From Pseudothermotoga sp. (GTDB taxonomy: Bacteria > Thermotogota > Thermotogae > Thermotogales > DSM-5069), in assembly GCA_003510135.1 (NCBI GenBank), contig DOKY01000008.1, positions 1 to 32,177 of the forward strand: a stretch of 32,177 bases of DNA. The letters are read 5' to 3'. Numbering within the stretch: position 1 is the stretch's first letter; each line of letters opens with the position of its first letter. Made by a program: the position numbers and the translations under genes. Below, piece after piece: positions 13,598 through 21,220 of this stretch. A model generated the notes under the pieces. That model had not been told where the DNA came from, ran no database searches, and saw only the letters and a list, made by a program, of their open reading frames with translations.

Positions 13598-15225
13598 AGC
13601 CCATACTCGTTCTCGTCTCTGTTGATTCCAACAGCGTCCTTCTGGGAGCAAAGCAATTTGTCAACTATCTCAGAGAAGCTCTGGAAAAGTACAACCTGAA
13701 AGACTCAGTCGATGTGCTCGAGACAGGTAGCATGGGTGTTTACACACAGGGTGTCGTGATGGCGGTCTTCCCGGATGACGTGTACTATTCCGTCCGCTCG
13801 GTGGCGGATGTGGAAAAGATCGTTTCAGAGCACCTCTTGAAAGGTCGACCCGTGCTGTCGCTCGAGATACCCAGAGAACGCCTCAAACTCGTTGTTGAGA
13901 AGGAGAAGGTCACCGAAGAAGTACGGATCGTGCTGAGGAACATCGGAGTAATAGATCCAAGAAGCATAGATCAGTACATCGCGAGGGATGGTTACTTCGC
14001 GCTGCACAAAGCGCTGTTCGAGATGAAACCCGAGCAGGTCATTGAGACAATCAAGGAATCTGGTTTGAGAGGAAGAGGTGGTGCTGGTTTTCCAACAGGT
14101 TTGAAGTGGCAGTTCACAGCGAAGGCTCAGGCTGATCAGAAGTACGTGGTGTGCAACGCAGACGAGGGTGAACCCGGCACCTTCAAAGACAGGTTGATCA
14201 TGGAAGGAGACCCCCACTCAGTCATAGAAGCGATGATCATCTGCGGCTATGCCGTGGGGGCAACGAAAGGCTACATATACATCAGGGGCGAGTACTACGG
14301 TTCGGTTGAAAACATACAGAAAGCAATTAAAGATGCGTACGATTACGGCTTTTTGGGTGAGAACATCCTCGGGAGTGGTTTCTCTTTCGACCTCACGGTC
14401 AGACTCGGGGCCGGTGCGTACGTTTGTGGCGAGGAAACCGCGCTGCTGGAATCGATCGAGGGAAAGTCTGGCAGGCCCAGGCTCAAGCCACCGTATCCAC
14501 CCACGAACGGTCTATTCGGCAAGCCCACAGTGATAAACAACGTCGAAACGTTCGCCAACGTTCCACAGATAATCCTCAACGGTGCGAACTGGTTCAAACA
14601 GTTTGGTACGCAGGGCTCACCCGGAACCAAAGTTTTCTCTCTGGTCGGCAACGTCGTCAGAAGAGGCATCGTCGAGGTACCCATGGGTGTAACCGTCAGG
14701 GAGCTGATCTACAAGTTTGGTGGAGGACTGGTGGGAGGCAAGCAGCTGTACATGGTCCAAACCGGTGGGACTGCCGGAACGTTCATAGGTGTCGACAAAC
14801 TTGACGTGCCCCTTCATTACGAATCCTTCAGAGATCACGGCGTGTCGATCGGCTCGGGCGTGATACTCGCCATGGACGAGGACGTCTGTCCCGTGGACGT
14901 TGCCCTGAACACGATGGAGTTCTTTGAACACGAATCGTGTGGTAAGTGTACACCGTGTCGTGAGGGTACGAGGCTCGCGGTTGAGATTCTGCGCAGGATG
15001 AGCAGAGGCCAGGGGAAGAGAGAAGATCTCGACACTTTGAGGCAGATCGCGATCACCACGCAGGAAGCCTCGCTGTGCGGCCTCGGTCAGAGTATAAACG
15101 TTCCTTTACTCTCAATACTGGATAACTTCAGAGAAGAATTTCTCGCTCACATCGGTGCCACAGCCTGTCCGAGGGGCGTGTGCAGGTTCGAAAAACCAGT
15201 GACGAAAGTCAAGACGAGGGTATGA
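13594..15225 (+). CDS. NuoF-like flavoprotein, reduced form without N-terminal cluster or C-terminal ferredoxin domain
   Basis: 543-residue NADH/FMN subunit. The N-terminal thioredoxin-like domain is recognisable (about 1-90; EHLLKGRPV aligns with EHLLKGRIV of the neighbour), but all four cluster cysteines are replaced: Ser9, Ser14, Ser46 and Tyr50. The FMN/NADH core is intact (GLRGRGGAGFPTGLKW, NADEGEPGTFKDR, YIYIRGEYY, CGEETALLESIEG), as are the N3 4Fe-4S site (SCGKCTPCREG with later SLCGLGQ) and His-x5-Cys-x4-Cys (HIGATACPRGVC). There is no C-terminal ferredoxin domain. GEPGTFKDR resembles complex I NuoF, while the neighbour has the HydB-like GDPGAFMDR. Probably active with NADH but with a shortened electron path. 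Its 3' end overlaps convergent scpB by 17 bases. Confidence 0.93.
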   Translation: MKPILVLVSVDSNSVLLGAKQFVNYLREALEKYNLKDSVDVLETGSMGVYTQGVVMAVFPDDVYYSVRSVADVEKIVSEHLLKGRPVLSLEIPRERLKLVVEKEKVTEEVRIVLRNIGVIDPRSIDQYIARDGYFALHKALFEMKPEQVIETIKESGLRGRGGAGFPTGLKWQFTAKAQADQKYVVCNADEGEPGTFKDRLIMEGDPHSVIEAMIICGYAVGATKGYIYIRGEYYGSVENIQKAIKDAYDYGFLGENILGSGFSFDLTVRLGAGAYVCGEETALLESIEGKSGRPRLKPPYPPTNGLFGKPTVINNVETFANVPQIILNGANWFKQFGTQGSPGTKVFSLVGNVVRRGIVEVPMGVTVRELIYKFGGGLVGGKQLYMVQTGGTAGTFIGVDKLDVPLHYESFRDHGVSIGSGVILAMDEDVCPVDVALNTMEFFEHESCGKCTPCREGTRLAVEILRRMSRGQGKREDLDTLRQIAITTQEASLCGLGQSINVPLLSILDNFREEFLAHIGATACPRGVCRFEKPVTKVKTRV

Positions 15226-15706
15226 TCGTGTGCTCGGCCTCCTGGCCGAGCACGCTTTCTATCGCGATCATGTCTCGAAAAGACCTGCTCAGATCGTAGA
15301 GGTATTTTCCTGCTTTCTTCTTTCTCGTGAGTACCCCCGCTTTGTGCAAAGCCCTGACTAGGTGAGAGGATTCCTTTCCCCTGACTTCATTGATCGCAGC
15401 GATCGTCAAAGGCCCGTTCAAAATTATCGCAGCCACAATCTCCAACTGGCTGGAAGTGAGTTTGACGGTGCGCAGGCTTGTGACGCTCATGACAAACTGT
15501 GCATACTGGGGTTTGGTGTAAAACCTGTACACGTCACCCAGTTTTCTGAGTTCGACTCCGTGTTCTTCTCTTAAGTAGTCTTTCTCGATCTCCTTAATGA
15601 CCTGCAGGAGTTCTTCTTCTTTGACTTTCAACAGGTGTGAAAGTTTTTTCAGAGTCATCCCACGGCTCGCAAAGATCAGCGCCTCAACTACTGCCCTGAG
15701 GTTCAA
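15209..15706 (-). CDS. scpB: Segregation and condensation protein ScpB
   Basis: 165-residue ScpB, the winged-helix accessory subunit that, with ScpA and SMC, compacts and segregates the chromosome. Seen: the N-terminal VVEALIFASRGMTLKKLSHLL and the typical LTSSQLEIVAAIILNGPLT, then INEVRGKESSHLVRALHKAGVL and a short C-terminal tail. TTG start with GAGGGGGT 10 bases upstream; it overlaps the end of scpA by 23 bases, so the two are translationally coupled. Its last codons overlap the 3' end of the convergent reduced NuoF gene, and its codons for LGQEAEH form the strong hairpin at 15230-15253. Last gene of the leftward operon. Confidence 0.92.
   Translation of the reverse strand: MNLRAVVEALIFASRGMTLKKLSHLLKVKEEELLQVIKEIEKDYLREEHGVELRKLGDVYRFYTKPQYAQFVMSVTSLRTVKLTSSQLEIVAAIILNGPLTIAAINEVRGKESSHLVRALHKAGVLTRKKKAGKYLYDLSRSFRDMIAIESVLGQEAEHTIIPSS
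15230..15253 (+). terminator. Strong hairpin just after the reduced NuoF stop, inside scpB
   Basis: GTGCTCGGCC and GGCCGAGCAC form a perfect 10-pair stem with the loop TCCT, starting four bases after the NuoF stop and followed by GCTTTCT. It fits a terminator for the redox cluster, though the T-run is short. The same bases are codons of scpB on the opposite strand. Confidence 0.5.
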
Positions 15707-16385
15707 ATGCCTCGTACCCCCTCACCAGAAGAGTGCCGTCTCGACTCACCAGTTCAACTTTTCTGAAATGTATCAATTCCAGTATCGCAAGAAAACGAAC
15801 GATCAGCTCGTACCTGCTGCTGGATTTCTTCAAGATCTCGTATACTTCGAGCTCGCCCCCGTTGGTCAGCTTAGCCAAGATCTCGTTCATCACCTGATCC
15901 ACAGTTATGGGAAGTCTCTTCAGCTTCAGTGCAGAACTCCTTATGTTCATTTCTTCCAGAAGTGCTTTGAGGATCTTCGTCAACTTCTCCTGCTGCACAT
16001 AAGGCACGGGTGTGACGCGCACCTTTCTTCGTGCCAGAAAATTGGTGAGATTTTTTTCAATGTGATCTGCGAGCCGTTTCACCTGCTCGTAGAGCTCGAT
16101 GCGTCTGTAGATGTCTTCCTCCAACTTCTGCAGTTGCTGTCTCTCCCTATCCGAGAGCGACGGCAGCAGATATTTGGACTTGAGTTCCATCAACTGTGAA
16201 GCCATCACGAAAAAGTCGGAAGCTATCTGCAGATCGAGTTTCTTCATTCTTTCCACATATTCGATGAACTCGTCGGCGAGCTGTGATATGGGAATCTGTC
16301 GCACATTTATTTTGCGCTTCTTCGCGAGATGTAAAAGTAAATCCAACGGTCCTTCAAACTGAGGTAGTTTGAATACGAGCTCCAA
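15684..16385 (-). CDS. scpA: Segregation and condensation protein ScpA
   Basis: 233-residue ScpA, the kleisin that bridges the SMC heads. The N-terminal family signature is clear: FEGPLDLLLHLAKKRKINV, IPISQLADEFIEYV and DFFVMASQLMELKSKYLLP. A charged middle (about 85-140) leads to the C-terminal winged-helix part (about 180-233). TTG start with GAGGTGAT just upstream; the trpS stop lies at that ribosome binding site, so translation is coupled. Stands between trpS and scpB in the leftward operon. The smc gene is not in the window. Confidence 0.94.
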   Translation of the reverse strand: MELVFKLPQFEGPLDLLLHLAKKRKINVRQIPISQLADEFIEYVERMKKLDLQIASDFFVMASQLMELKSKYLLPSLSDRERQQLQKLEEDIYRRIELYEQVKRLADHIEKNLTNFLARRKVRVTPVPYVQQEKLTKILKALLEEMNIRSSALKLKRLPITVDQVMNEILAKLTNGGELEVYEILKKSSSRYELIVRFLAILELIHFRKVELVSRDGTLLVRGYEAFEPQGSS

Positions 16386-16394
16386 GTCATCACC

Positions 16395-17375
16395 TCAAAA
16401 GAGCAGATTCATTCTGCTCCTGACCAATGCCATCGTTTCCTCAGCCGTACGCTTGGCCCTGCGGTTCCCCTCTGCGATGACTTCCATCGCGAAACGCGCA
16501 TTTATCCTCGAATATCTCTGCCAGATTGGTTCGAGTTCTCTCAACATGTTCTTGAGCAACAGTTTCTTGCAATCGATGCATCCAATCTTTGCAGTTGTAC
16601 AGCCTTCGAAAACCCACTGTGCTTCTTCTTCAGTGATGCCAAAGGCTTTGTGGTAATCCCACACGGGACACTTGTTTGGATCACCCGGATCGCTCCTGCG
16701 TTTTCGCGCGGGATCCGTCACCATCGGGAGTATACTCTTTTCCAGTTCCTGAGCACTACACTCGAGGGGTATTATGTTTCCATAGCTCTTGCTCATCTTT
16801 CGTCCATCGGTTCCGGGAAGCTTGGGAACAACTGACAGCACCGCCTGTGGTTCAGGAAAAGTTGGTCCGTAAAGGTGATTGAACCTCCGTGCGATTTCTC
16901 TCGTCAGCTCGACGTGATACACCTGATCTTCTCCAACGGGAACGCCCTCTGCGAGATAGATCAGTATGTCCGCCGCTTGAAGTACCGGGTAGAGGAGAAA
17001 ACCCGCGTTGGACAGATCTTTCTCAGAGAGTTGCTGTTTCATTTCCTTGTACGTGGGTACCCTCTCCAGCCATGGAAGGGGCACTATCATCGAGAACAGC
17101 AGTGCCAGCTCAGCGTGTTCCTTGACGCCGGACTGAACGAACAGAACAGATTTTTCGGGATCCAGACCACAGGCAAGAAAGGCACGCATCACTTCCACTG
17201 TGTAGTTCTGAAGTTGCTCCGTGTCGTCGTAAGCGGTTGTCAACGCATGCCAGTCCGCGACAAAGAAGAAACACTCGTGACCTTCGTCCTGAAGTGACTT
17301 CCAGTTCCTGAGCGCACCAACGTAATTTCCGATGTGGGGTTTACCCGTGGGTCTCACACCGCTGAGAAGCCTCAA
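16395..17375 (-). CDS. trpS: Tryptophanyl-tRNA synthetase with a 4Fe-4S cluster motif
   Basis: 326-residue class Ic synthetase that charges tRNA-Trp. HIGH-type motif in GVRPTGKPHIGNYVGAL; KMSKS in GTDGRKMSKSYGNIIPL. Cys236, 259, 266 and 269 give C-x22-C-x6-C-x2-C, the spacing reported for the T. maritima enzyme, whose structure shows a 4Fe-4S cluster near the anticodon-binding region. Most bacterial TrpRS lack it. The TTG start overlaps the folD stop (TTGA). No tryptophan-responsive leader is visible, as expected for an internal operon gene. Confidence 0.95.
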   Translation of the reverse strand: MRLLSGVRPTGKPHIGNYVGALRNWKSLQDEGHECFFFVADWHALTTAYDDTEQLQNYTVEVMRAFLACGLDPEKSVLFVQSGVKEHAELALLFSMIVPLPWLERVPTYKEMKQQLSEKDLSNAGFLLYPVLQAADILIYLAEGVPVGEDQVYHVELTREIARRFNHLYGPTFPEPQAVLSVVPKLPGTDGRKMSKSYGNIIPLECSAQELEKSILPMVTDPARKRRSDPGDPNKCPVWDYHKAFGITEEEAQWVFEGCTTAKIGCIDCKKLLLKNMLRELEPIWQRYSRINARFAMEVIAEGNRRAKRTAEETMALVRSRMNLLF

Positions 17376-18187
17376 ACCTTACCACCCCTTGATGCGATTC
17401 GCGCGACACGGTTCATCAGTATGGCTGTGGTCACGACGCCCACGCCTCCCGGCACGGGTGTGAGCGAGCACTTTTTCTCGACCTCTGGATCCACATCTCC
17501 AACAACTTTGTTGTCCACCACATTTATGCCCACATCTACAACTAAGGCGTTCTCTCTCACCATCTCAGGTTTCAAAAACCCTGCATGCCCCACCGCTACA
17601 ACGACGATGTCAGCCTGAACCGTTTTCTCTTCCAGATCCTGCGTCTTTGTGTGGCATACCGTCACAGTTGCGCTCCTGTCGCGTCTGAGAAGCATGACAC
17701 TCAGTGGTAAACCAACCGTGTTGCTTCGGCCGATTATCACGACGTTCTTTCCCATCAACTGTGTGGTCCGAGTGAGGATCTCAACGATGGCAGCAGCGGT
17801 GCAAGGTGCAAAGCTTTCCTCGCCGTACATGAGCCGGCCAAGGTTAACCGGGTTTCTCCCTTCAACGTCTTTGTCAGGATCGATGAGCGAAGCAATCTGA
17901 AGCTCATCAGCACCCTTCGGTAACGGATGTGCCACGAAAATTCCATGCACTGTCTCGTCTTTAGAGAGATCCAAAAGCTTTTCTGACAAGGCTTCGACGC
18001 TGTTCAACATGAAAATCTCATGATCGATGTTCAAGCTCCTGGCTTTCTTCTGCTGACTCCTCAAATAAGAGAGTGTACCCTCATCCGGATTCACCGCCAA
18101 ACTGACCAGTTTCGGCTTCGTCATTTTCGTGAGCGTTATCGTTTTCTCGTCAATGGATTTAGCAATGTTTTTGCAATCGATGAACAT
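17372..18187 (-). CDS. folD: FolD: methylenetetrahydrofolate dehydrogenase, cyclohydrolase residues substituted
   Basis: 271-residue FolD family enzyme of one-carbon folate metabolism (usual length about 285). Seen: SYLRSQQKKA, HGIFVAHPLPKG, DKDVEGRNPVNLG, PCTAAAIVEIL, the NAD(P) site VVIIGRSNTVGLPLSVML, CHTKT and the C-terminal TPVPGGVGVVTTA. The Y-x3-K lysine (Lys56 in the human enzyme, Lys54 in E. coli) is Gln45 here; the Gln of the VQLPLP motif (human Gln100) is Ala86; the second Asp of KDVDG (human Asp125) is Glu109. These three residues are linked to cyclohydrolase activity, so this protein may be only a dehydrogenase. ATG start with GAGGTGAT upstream. Follows formate-THF ligase. Confidence 0.92.
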   Translation of the reverse strand: MFIDCKNIAKSIDEKTITLTKMTKPKLVSLAVNPDEGTLSYLRSQQKKARSLNIDHEIFMLNSVEALSEKLLDLSKDETVHGIFVAHPLPKGADELQIASLIDPDKDVEGRNPVNLGRLMYGEESFAPCTAAAIVEILTRTTQLMGKNVVIIGRSNTVGLPLSVMLLRRDRSATVTVCHTKTQDLEEKTVQADIVVVAVGHAGFLKPEMVRENALVVDVGINVVDNKVVGDVDPEVEKKCSLTPVPGGVGVVTTAILMNRVARIASRGGKV

Positions 18188-18198
18188 GTCACATCACC

Positions 18199-19845
18199 TC
18201 AGAAAAGCCCGACAATGTTACCGTCATCATCGATGTCGATGTTCACCGCATTCGGCTTTTTCCCAAGTCCCGGCATCAACATGATGTCTCCCGCCACAGC
18301 CACCACGAATCCTGCTCCAGCAGACAAGAGAAAGTCTCTCACAGTGAAGGTGTAATCTTTCGGTGCACCAAGCTTGCTGGGATCGTCTGAGATCGAGTAC
18401 TGCGTCTTTGCAACGATAATAGGCAAGTTACCGTAGCCATTTTTCTCAAGCCTGTCGAGGGAAGTTTCTGCTTCCTTGGTGAAAACAACCTCCTTGGCTC
18501 GGTAGATTTCTCGAGCAAGTATCTGAAGCTTTTCGCGCACGGGTTCCGATCCTTTCAAGAGGGGTTCGTACCTGGAGTCGTCCGCAACACGGACGACTTT
18601 CTCTGCCAACTCGACTGCACCCTCAGAACCCTTTGCGAAAGCTTCGTTCAACGCAACAGGAACGTCCATGTCTTCAACACACTTCTGCAAGAGTTGAAGC
18701 TCCTCATCAGAATCGGTTTCGAACCTGTTGATCGCAACGACAACAGGAACACGGTATTTTCTCATGTTTTCGACGTGAACCTTGAGATTCTCTACACCAT
18801 TCTTCAGCGCCTCAAGGTTCGGTTTGGCCAATTCTTTCAGATTCATTCCACCATGGTACTTCAACGCCCTCACAGTCGCCACGATCACGACTGCCGAAGG
18901 CCTGACGCTCGCCACCGGTGCAACGAAGTCGAGGAATTTCTCAGCACCGAGATCCGACCCAAATCCTGTTTCCGTTACTACAAAATCACTAAGAGAAAGC
19001 GCCATCTTCGTGGCGATTATGGAATTCGTCCCGTGTGCAATGTTGGCGAAAGGCCCACCATGAACGAAAGCAGGCGTGTTCTCGCTCGTCTGAACCAGGT
19101 TGGGATCGATGGCGTCCTTCAGCAGGACTGCGACAGAACCCTGAACCTGGAGGTCTGAAACTCTGACCGGCCTGTTCGTTCTTGTCCAGGCAACGACCAC
19201 ATCGCCAACGCGCTTCTTCAAGTTGTGCAAGTCATTGGCCAAACAGAGTATGGCCATAATTTCCGACGCCGCGGTGATCACGAATCTATCCTGCCTGGGA
19301 TAACCGTTCGCGTGCCCACCCAGAGCCACAACGATTTCCCTCAACGCCCGATCGTTCATATCCATCGTTCTGGGCCAGTTGATCTTCGTTACGTCTATGT
19401 CGAGCTCGTTGCCGAATCTCACGTGTGCGTCAATCATGGCAGAGATCAAATTGTGTGCGCTTGTCACAGCGTGTATGTCTCCGGTGAAGTGAAGGTTGAT
19501 GTCCTCCATGGGTAAGACCTGAGACCTGCCGCCACCCGTTGCCCCGCCCTTTATGCCGAAAACCGGGCCCAGAGATGGTTCTCTCAGTGTCACAATTGAA
19601 CTGTAACCGAGTCTGTTGAGTGCCATCGACAGGCCTATGCTCGTGGTCGTCTTACCTTCACCAGCTGGTGTCGGAGTTATCGCGGTGACGATGATCAGCT
19701 TACCTTTGGGCTTCAGCTCTGAAAGCAATCTGTGCGAGACTTTGGCTATGTAGTTGCCGTAAGGTTTGAGATGTTCCCTTGGGATAGAGAGCTTCTTTGC
19801 CACCTCTTCGATGGGAAACAACCGAGTCTGGTCAGAACCTGTCAT
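18199..19845 (-). CDS. fhs: Formate--tetrahydrofolate ligase
   Basis: 548-residue enzyme (typical length about 550) that joins formate to tetrahydrofolate using ATP, giving 10-formyl-THF. The P-loop is TPTPAGEGKTTTSIGL (near 60-75), followed by LREPSLGPVFGIKGGATGGG, NLHFTGDIHAVTSAHNL, WPRTMDMNDRALR and FVHGGPFANIAHGTNS, all family hallmarks. The frame opens with a TTG at 19848 immediately before the ATG; ATG 19845 sits 6 bases after GGGGGAG and is preferred. Directly upstream of folD, so the pair handles one-carbon units at the formate level. Identification is certain. Confidence 0.96.
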   Translation of the reverse strand: MTGSDQTRLFPIEEVAKKLSIPREHLKPYGNYIAKVSHRLLSELKPKGKLIIVTAITPTPAGEGKTTTSIGLSMALNRLGYSSIVTLREPSLGPVFGIKGGATGGGRSQVLPMEDINLHFTGDIHAVTSAHNLISAMIDAHVRFGNELDIDVTKINWPRTMDMNDRALREIVVALGGHANGYPRQDRFVITAASEIMAILCLANDLHNLKKRVGDVVVAWTRTNRPVRVSDLQVQGSVAVLLKDAIDPNLVQTSENTPAFVHGGPFANIAHGTNSIIATKMALSLSDFVVTETGFGSDLGAEKFLDFVAPVASVRPSAVVIVATVRALKYHGGMNLKELAKPNLEALKNGVENLKVHVENMRKYRVPVVVAINRFETDSDEELQLLQKCVEDMDVPVALNEAFAKGSEGAVELAEKVVRVADDSRYEPLLKGSEPVREKLQILAREIYRAKEVVFTKEAETSLDRLEKNGYGNLPIIVAKTQYSISDDPSKLGAPKDYTFTVRDFLLSAGAGFVVAVAGDIMLMPGLGKKPNAVNIDIDDDGNIVGLF

Positions 19846-19860
19846 CAATGGCTCCCCCTT

Positions 19861-20283
19861 TCACAGACGCCATTTTTCCTCAGGAACATATTGTTTGGCC
19901 AACCTGTCAAGTACGCCGTTGACGAACTTTCCGCTGTTGTCCGTTCCGTACCTCTTGGCGAGTTCTATCGCTTCGTCGAGCGTCACCTGCACAGGCACGT
20001 CTGGCTCGTAGAGCAGCTCGTAAGTCCCCAACCGCAAAACACACCTGTCGACAGAGGACAATCTCTCTAAAGTCCAGTTCTCCAGGCATGAAGATATCTT
20101 TTGATCTATGGAATCGATATGATTGTATATGCCTTTAACGTATCTCTCAACATCTTTGCGAATTGAGTCCGACTTTTCTTTACTGAGAACTTCCTGAAGA
20201 ACCGTATCAACGACGTCTTTTCGAAACTCGTTTTGGAATATGACTTTGAAGACTAAATCCCTCATCCTGCTGCGACGCGCCAT
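19861..20283 (-). CDS. nusB: Transcription antitermination factor NusB
   Basis: 140-residue all-helical RNA-binding protein. NusB with NusE (ribosomal protein S10) binds boxA RNA and helps RNA polymerase through rRNA operons. The arginine-rich N-terminus (MARRSRMRDLVFKVIFQNEF) and the C-terminal VTLDEAIELAKRYGTDNSGK...VNGVLDRLA are characteristic and very close to T. maritima NusB. ATG start with GAAGGAGTG upstream. Gene order EF-P, Asp23, NusB, fhs, folD equals T. maritima TM1763-TM1767 as far as recalled. Confidence 0.95.
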   Translation of the reverse strand: MARRSRMRDLVFKVIFQNEFRKDVVDTVLQEVLSKEKSDSIRKDVERYVKGIYNHIDSIDQKISSCLENWTLERLSSVDRCVLRLGTYELLYEPDVPVQVTLDEAIELAKRYGTDNSGKFVNGVLDRLAKQYVPEEKWRL

Positions 20284-20290
20284 TCTGAGT

Positions 20291-20635
20291 TCACTCCTTC
20301 ATCTCTTCCTCCCCTTGTTCTGTTGTACCAAGCTCCTCAACATCTTCGATCGTTACGTTTACGGAAGCCACTTGTTGATCCGTCATTCTTTCAATATCGA
20401 GTTTCACCTGCTCCATCAACTTCCGCCCTATCTCGATGAAGGATTTGCCAAAGGGCACAGCGATCTTCATTGAAACTATGATGTTGTCTTCTGGTGTTCG
20501 CTCGATATCGATGGACTTCTTGAGTTTCTTCTGTTTCTTCTCATCAGTGATTTCCAGTACCGAGCACACGCTCCTGAACACAATTTCTCTTATTGCGTTG
20601 TCGGATATGTCGATCGTGCCAAAACCTTTTTCCAT
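20291..20635 (-). CDS. Asp23/Gls24 family protein
   Basis: 114-residue Asp23 (Gls24, DUF322) family protein. The N-terminal GTIDISDNAIREIVFRSV is typical, the central strand-rich part DNIIVSMKIAVPFGKSF is followed by VNVTIEDVEEL and an acidic tail. Relatives include B. subtilis YqhY, which sits in the same neighbourhood near nusB and whose role is linked to acetyl-CoA carboxylase and envelope lipids. Exact function here is unknown. ATG start with GAGGAGGTGAT, 12 bases after the EF-P stop. Confidence 0.85.
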   Translation of the reverse strand: MEKGFGTIDISDNAIREIVFRSVCSVLEITDEKKQKKLKKSIDIERTPEDNIIVSMKIAVPFGKSFIEIGRKLMEQVKLDIERMTDQQVASVNVTIEDVEELGTTEQGEEEMKE

Positions 20636-20647
20636 ACGATCACCTCC

Positions 20648-21205
20648 TCAAGCTCTCTCGATGTACTCGCCCGTCCTCGTGTCAACCTTGATCAGCTCAC
20701 CCTTCTCAACGAAAAACGGTACGGTGATACGCAAACCGGTCTCGAGAACGGCCGGCTTCCCTCCGCCAGCGACGGTGTCACCTTTGAAGCTTGGGTCCGT
20801 CTCAGCGACTCTGAGCACCACAACGTTGGGGAGCTGTATCCCTATTGGGCTCTCTTCGAGCATCAGGATGTCCACCTCAAGGTTTTCTGTCAGATACCAC
20901 TTCGCATCTCCGATCTCTTCTTCGCTGAATGCGACCTGTTCGTAATCGTCCAGAGCCATGAAGTAGTAGTGGTCTCCGTCGTTGTACAGATACTGAGCTT
21001 TCTTAAATGATAGTTCGGCTTCAGGCACCCTGTCGCCACTGCTGAACGTGACATCTCTCACGAGGCCTGTTTTGACGTTCTTCAACTTTGTTCTGACGAG
21101 GCCCCGGCCCATTGCCATGTGGTGTTTGTTCACATCGATCACCCTGTAGGGTTCTCCTTCGTACATGATCACCATACCTTTTCTCAAGTCAGCAACCTCT
21201 ATCAA
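20648..21205 (-). CDS. efp: Translation elongation factor P with methionine at the tip position
   Basis: 185-residue EF-P, which rescues ribosomes stalled at polyproline. Three beta-barrel domains are complete, ending with the family signature KPAVLETGLRITVPFFVEKGE. The GTG at 21214 in the same frame lies in the GGAGGTGG ribosome binding site; the TTG at 21205 gives MIEVADLRKGM, the normal EF-P start, and exactly the usual length. A gapless match to B. subtilis EF-P puts Met32 where Lys32 (PGKG loop) stands, with Arg34 two residues later. This tip residue enters the peptidyl-transferase centre and is modified in well-studied species. Neighbour of a prolyl peptidase gene. Confidence 0.96.
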   Translation of the reverse strand: MIEVADLRKGMVIMYEGEPYRVIDVNKHHMAMGRGLVRTKLKNVKTGLVRDVTFSSGDRVPEAELSFKKAQYLYNDGDHYYFMALDDYEQVAFSEEEIGDAKWYLTENLEVDILMLEESPIGIQLPNVVVLRVAETDPSFKGDTVAGGGKPAVLETGLRITVPFFVEKGELIKVDTRTGEYIERA

Positions 21206-21220
21206 AGCTTCCACCTCCGT

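Noticed and set aside
10424..15225. Recent tandem duplication of a NuoE-NuoF pair
   Set aside because: The copies differ at most variable positions and in domain content, so they are old paralogs and not a recent repeat.
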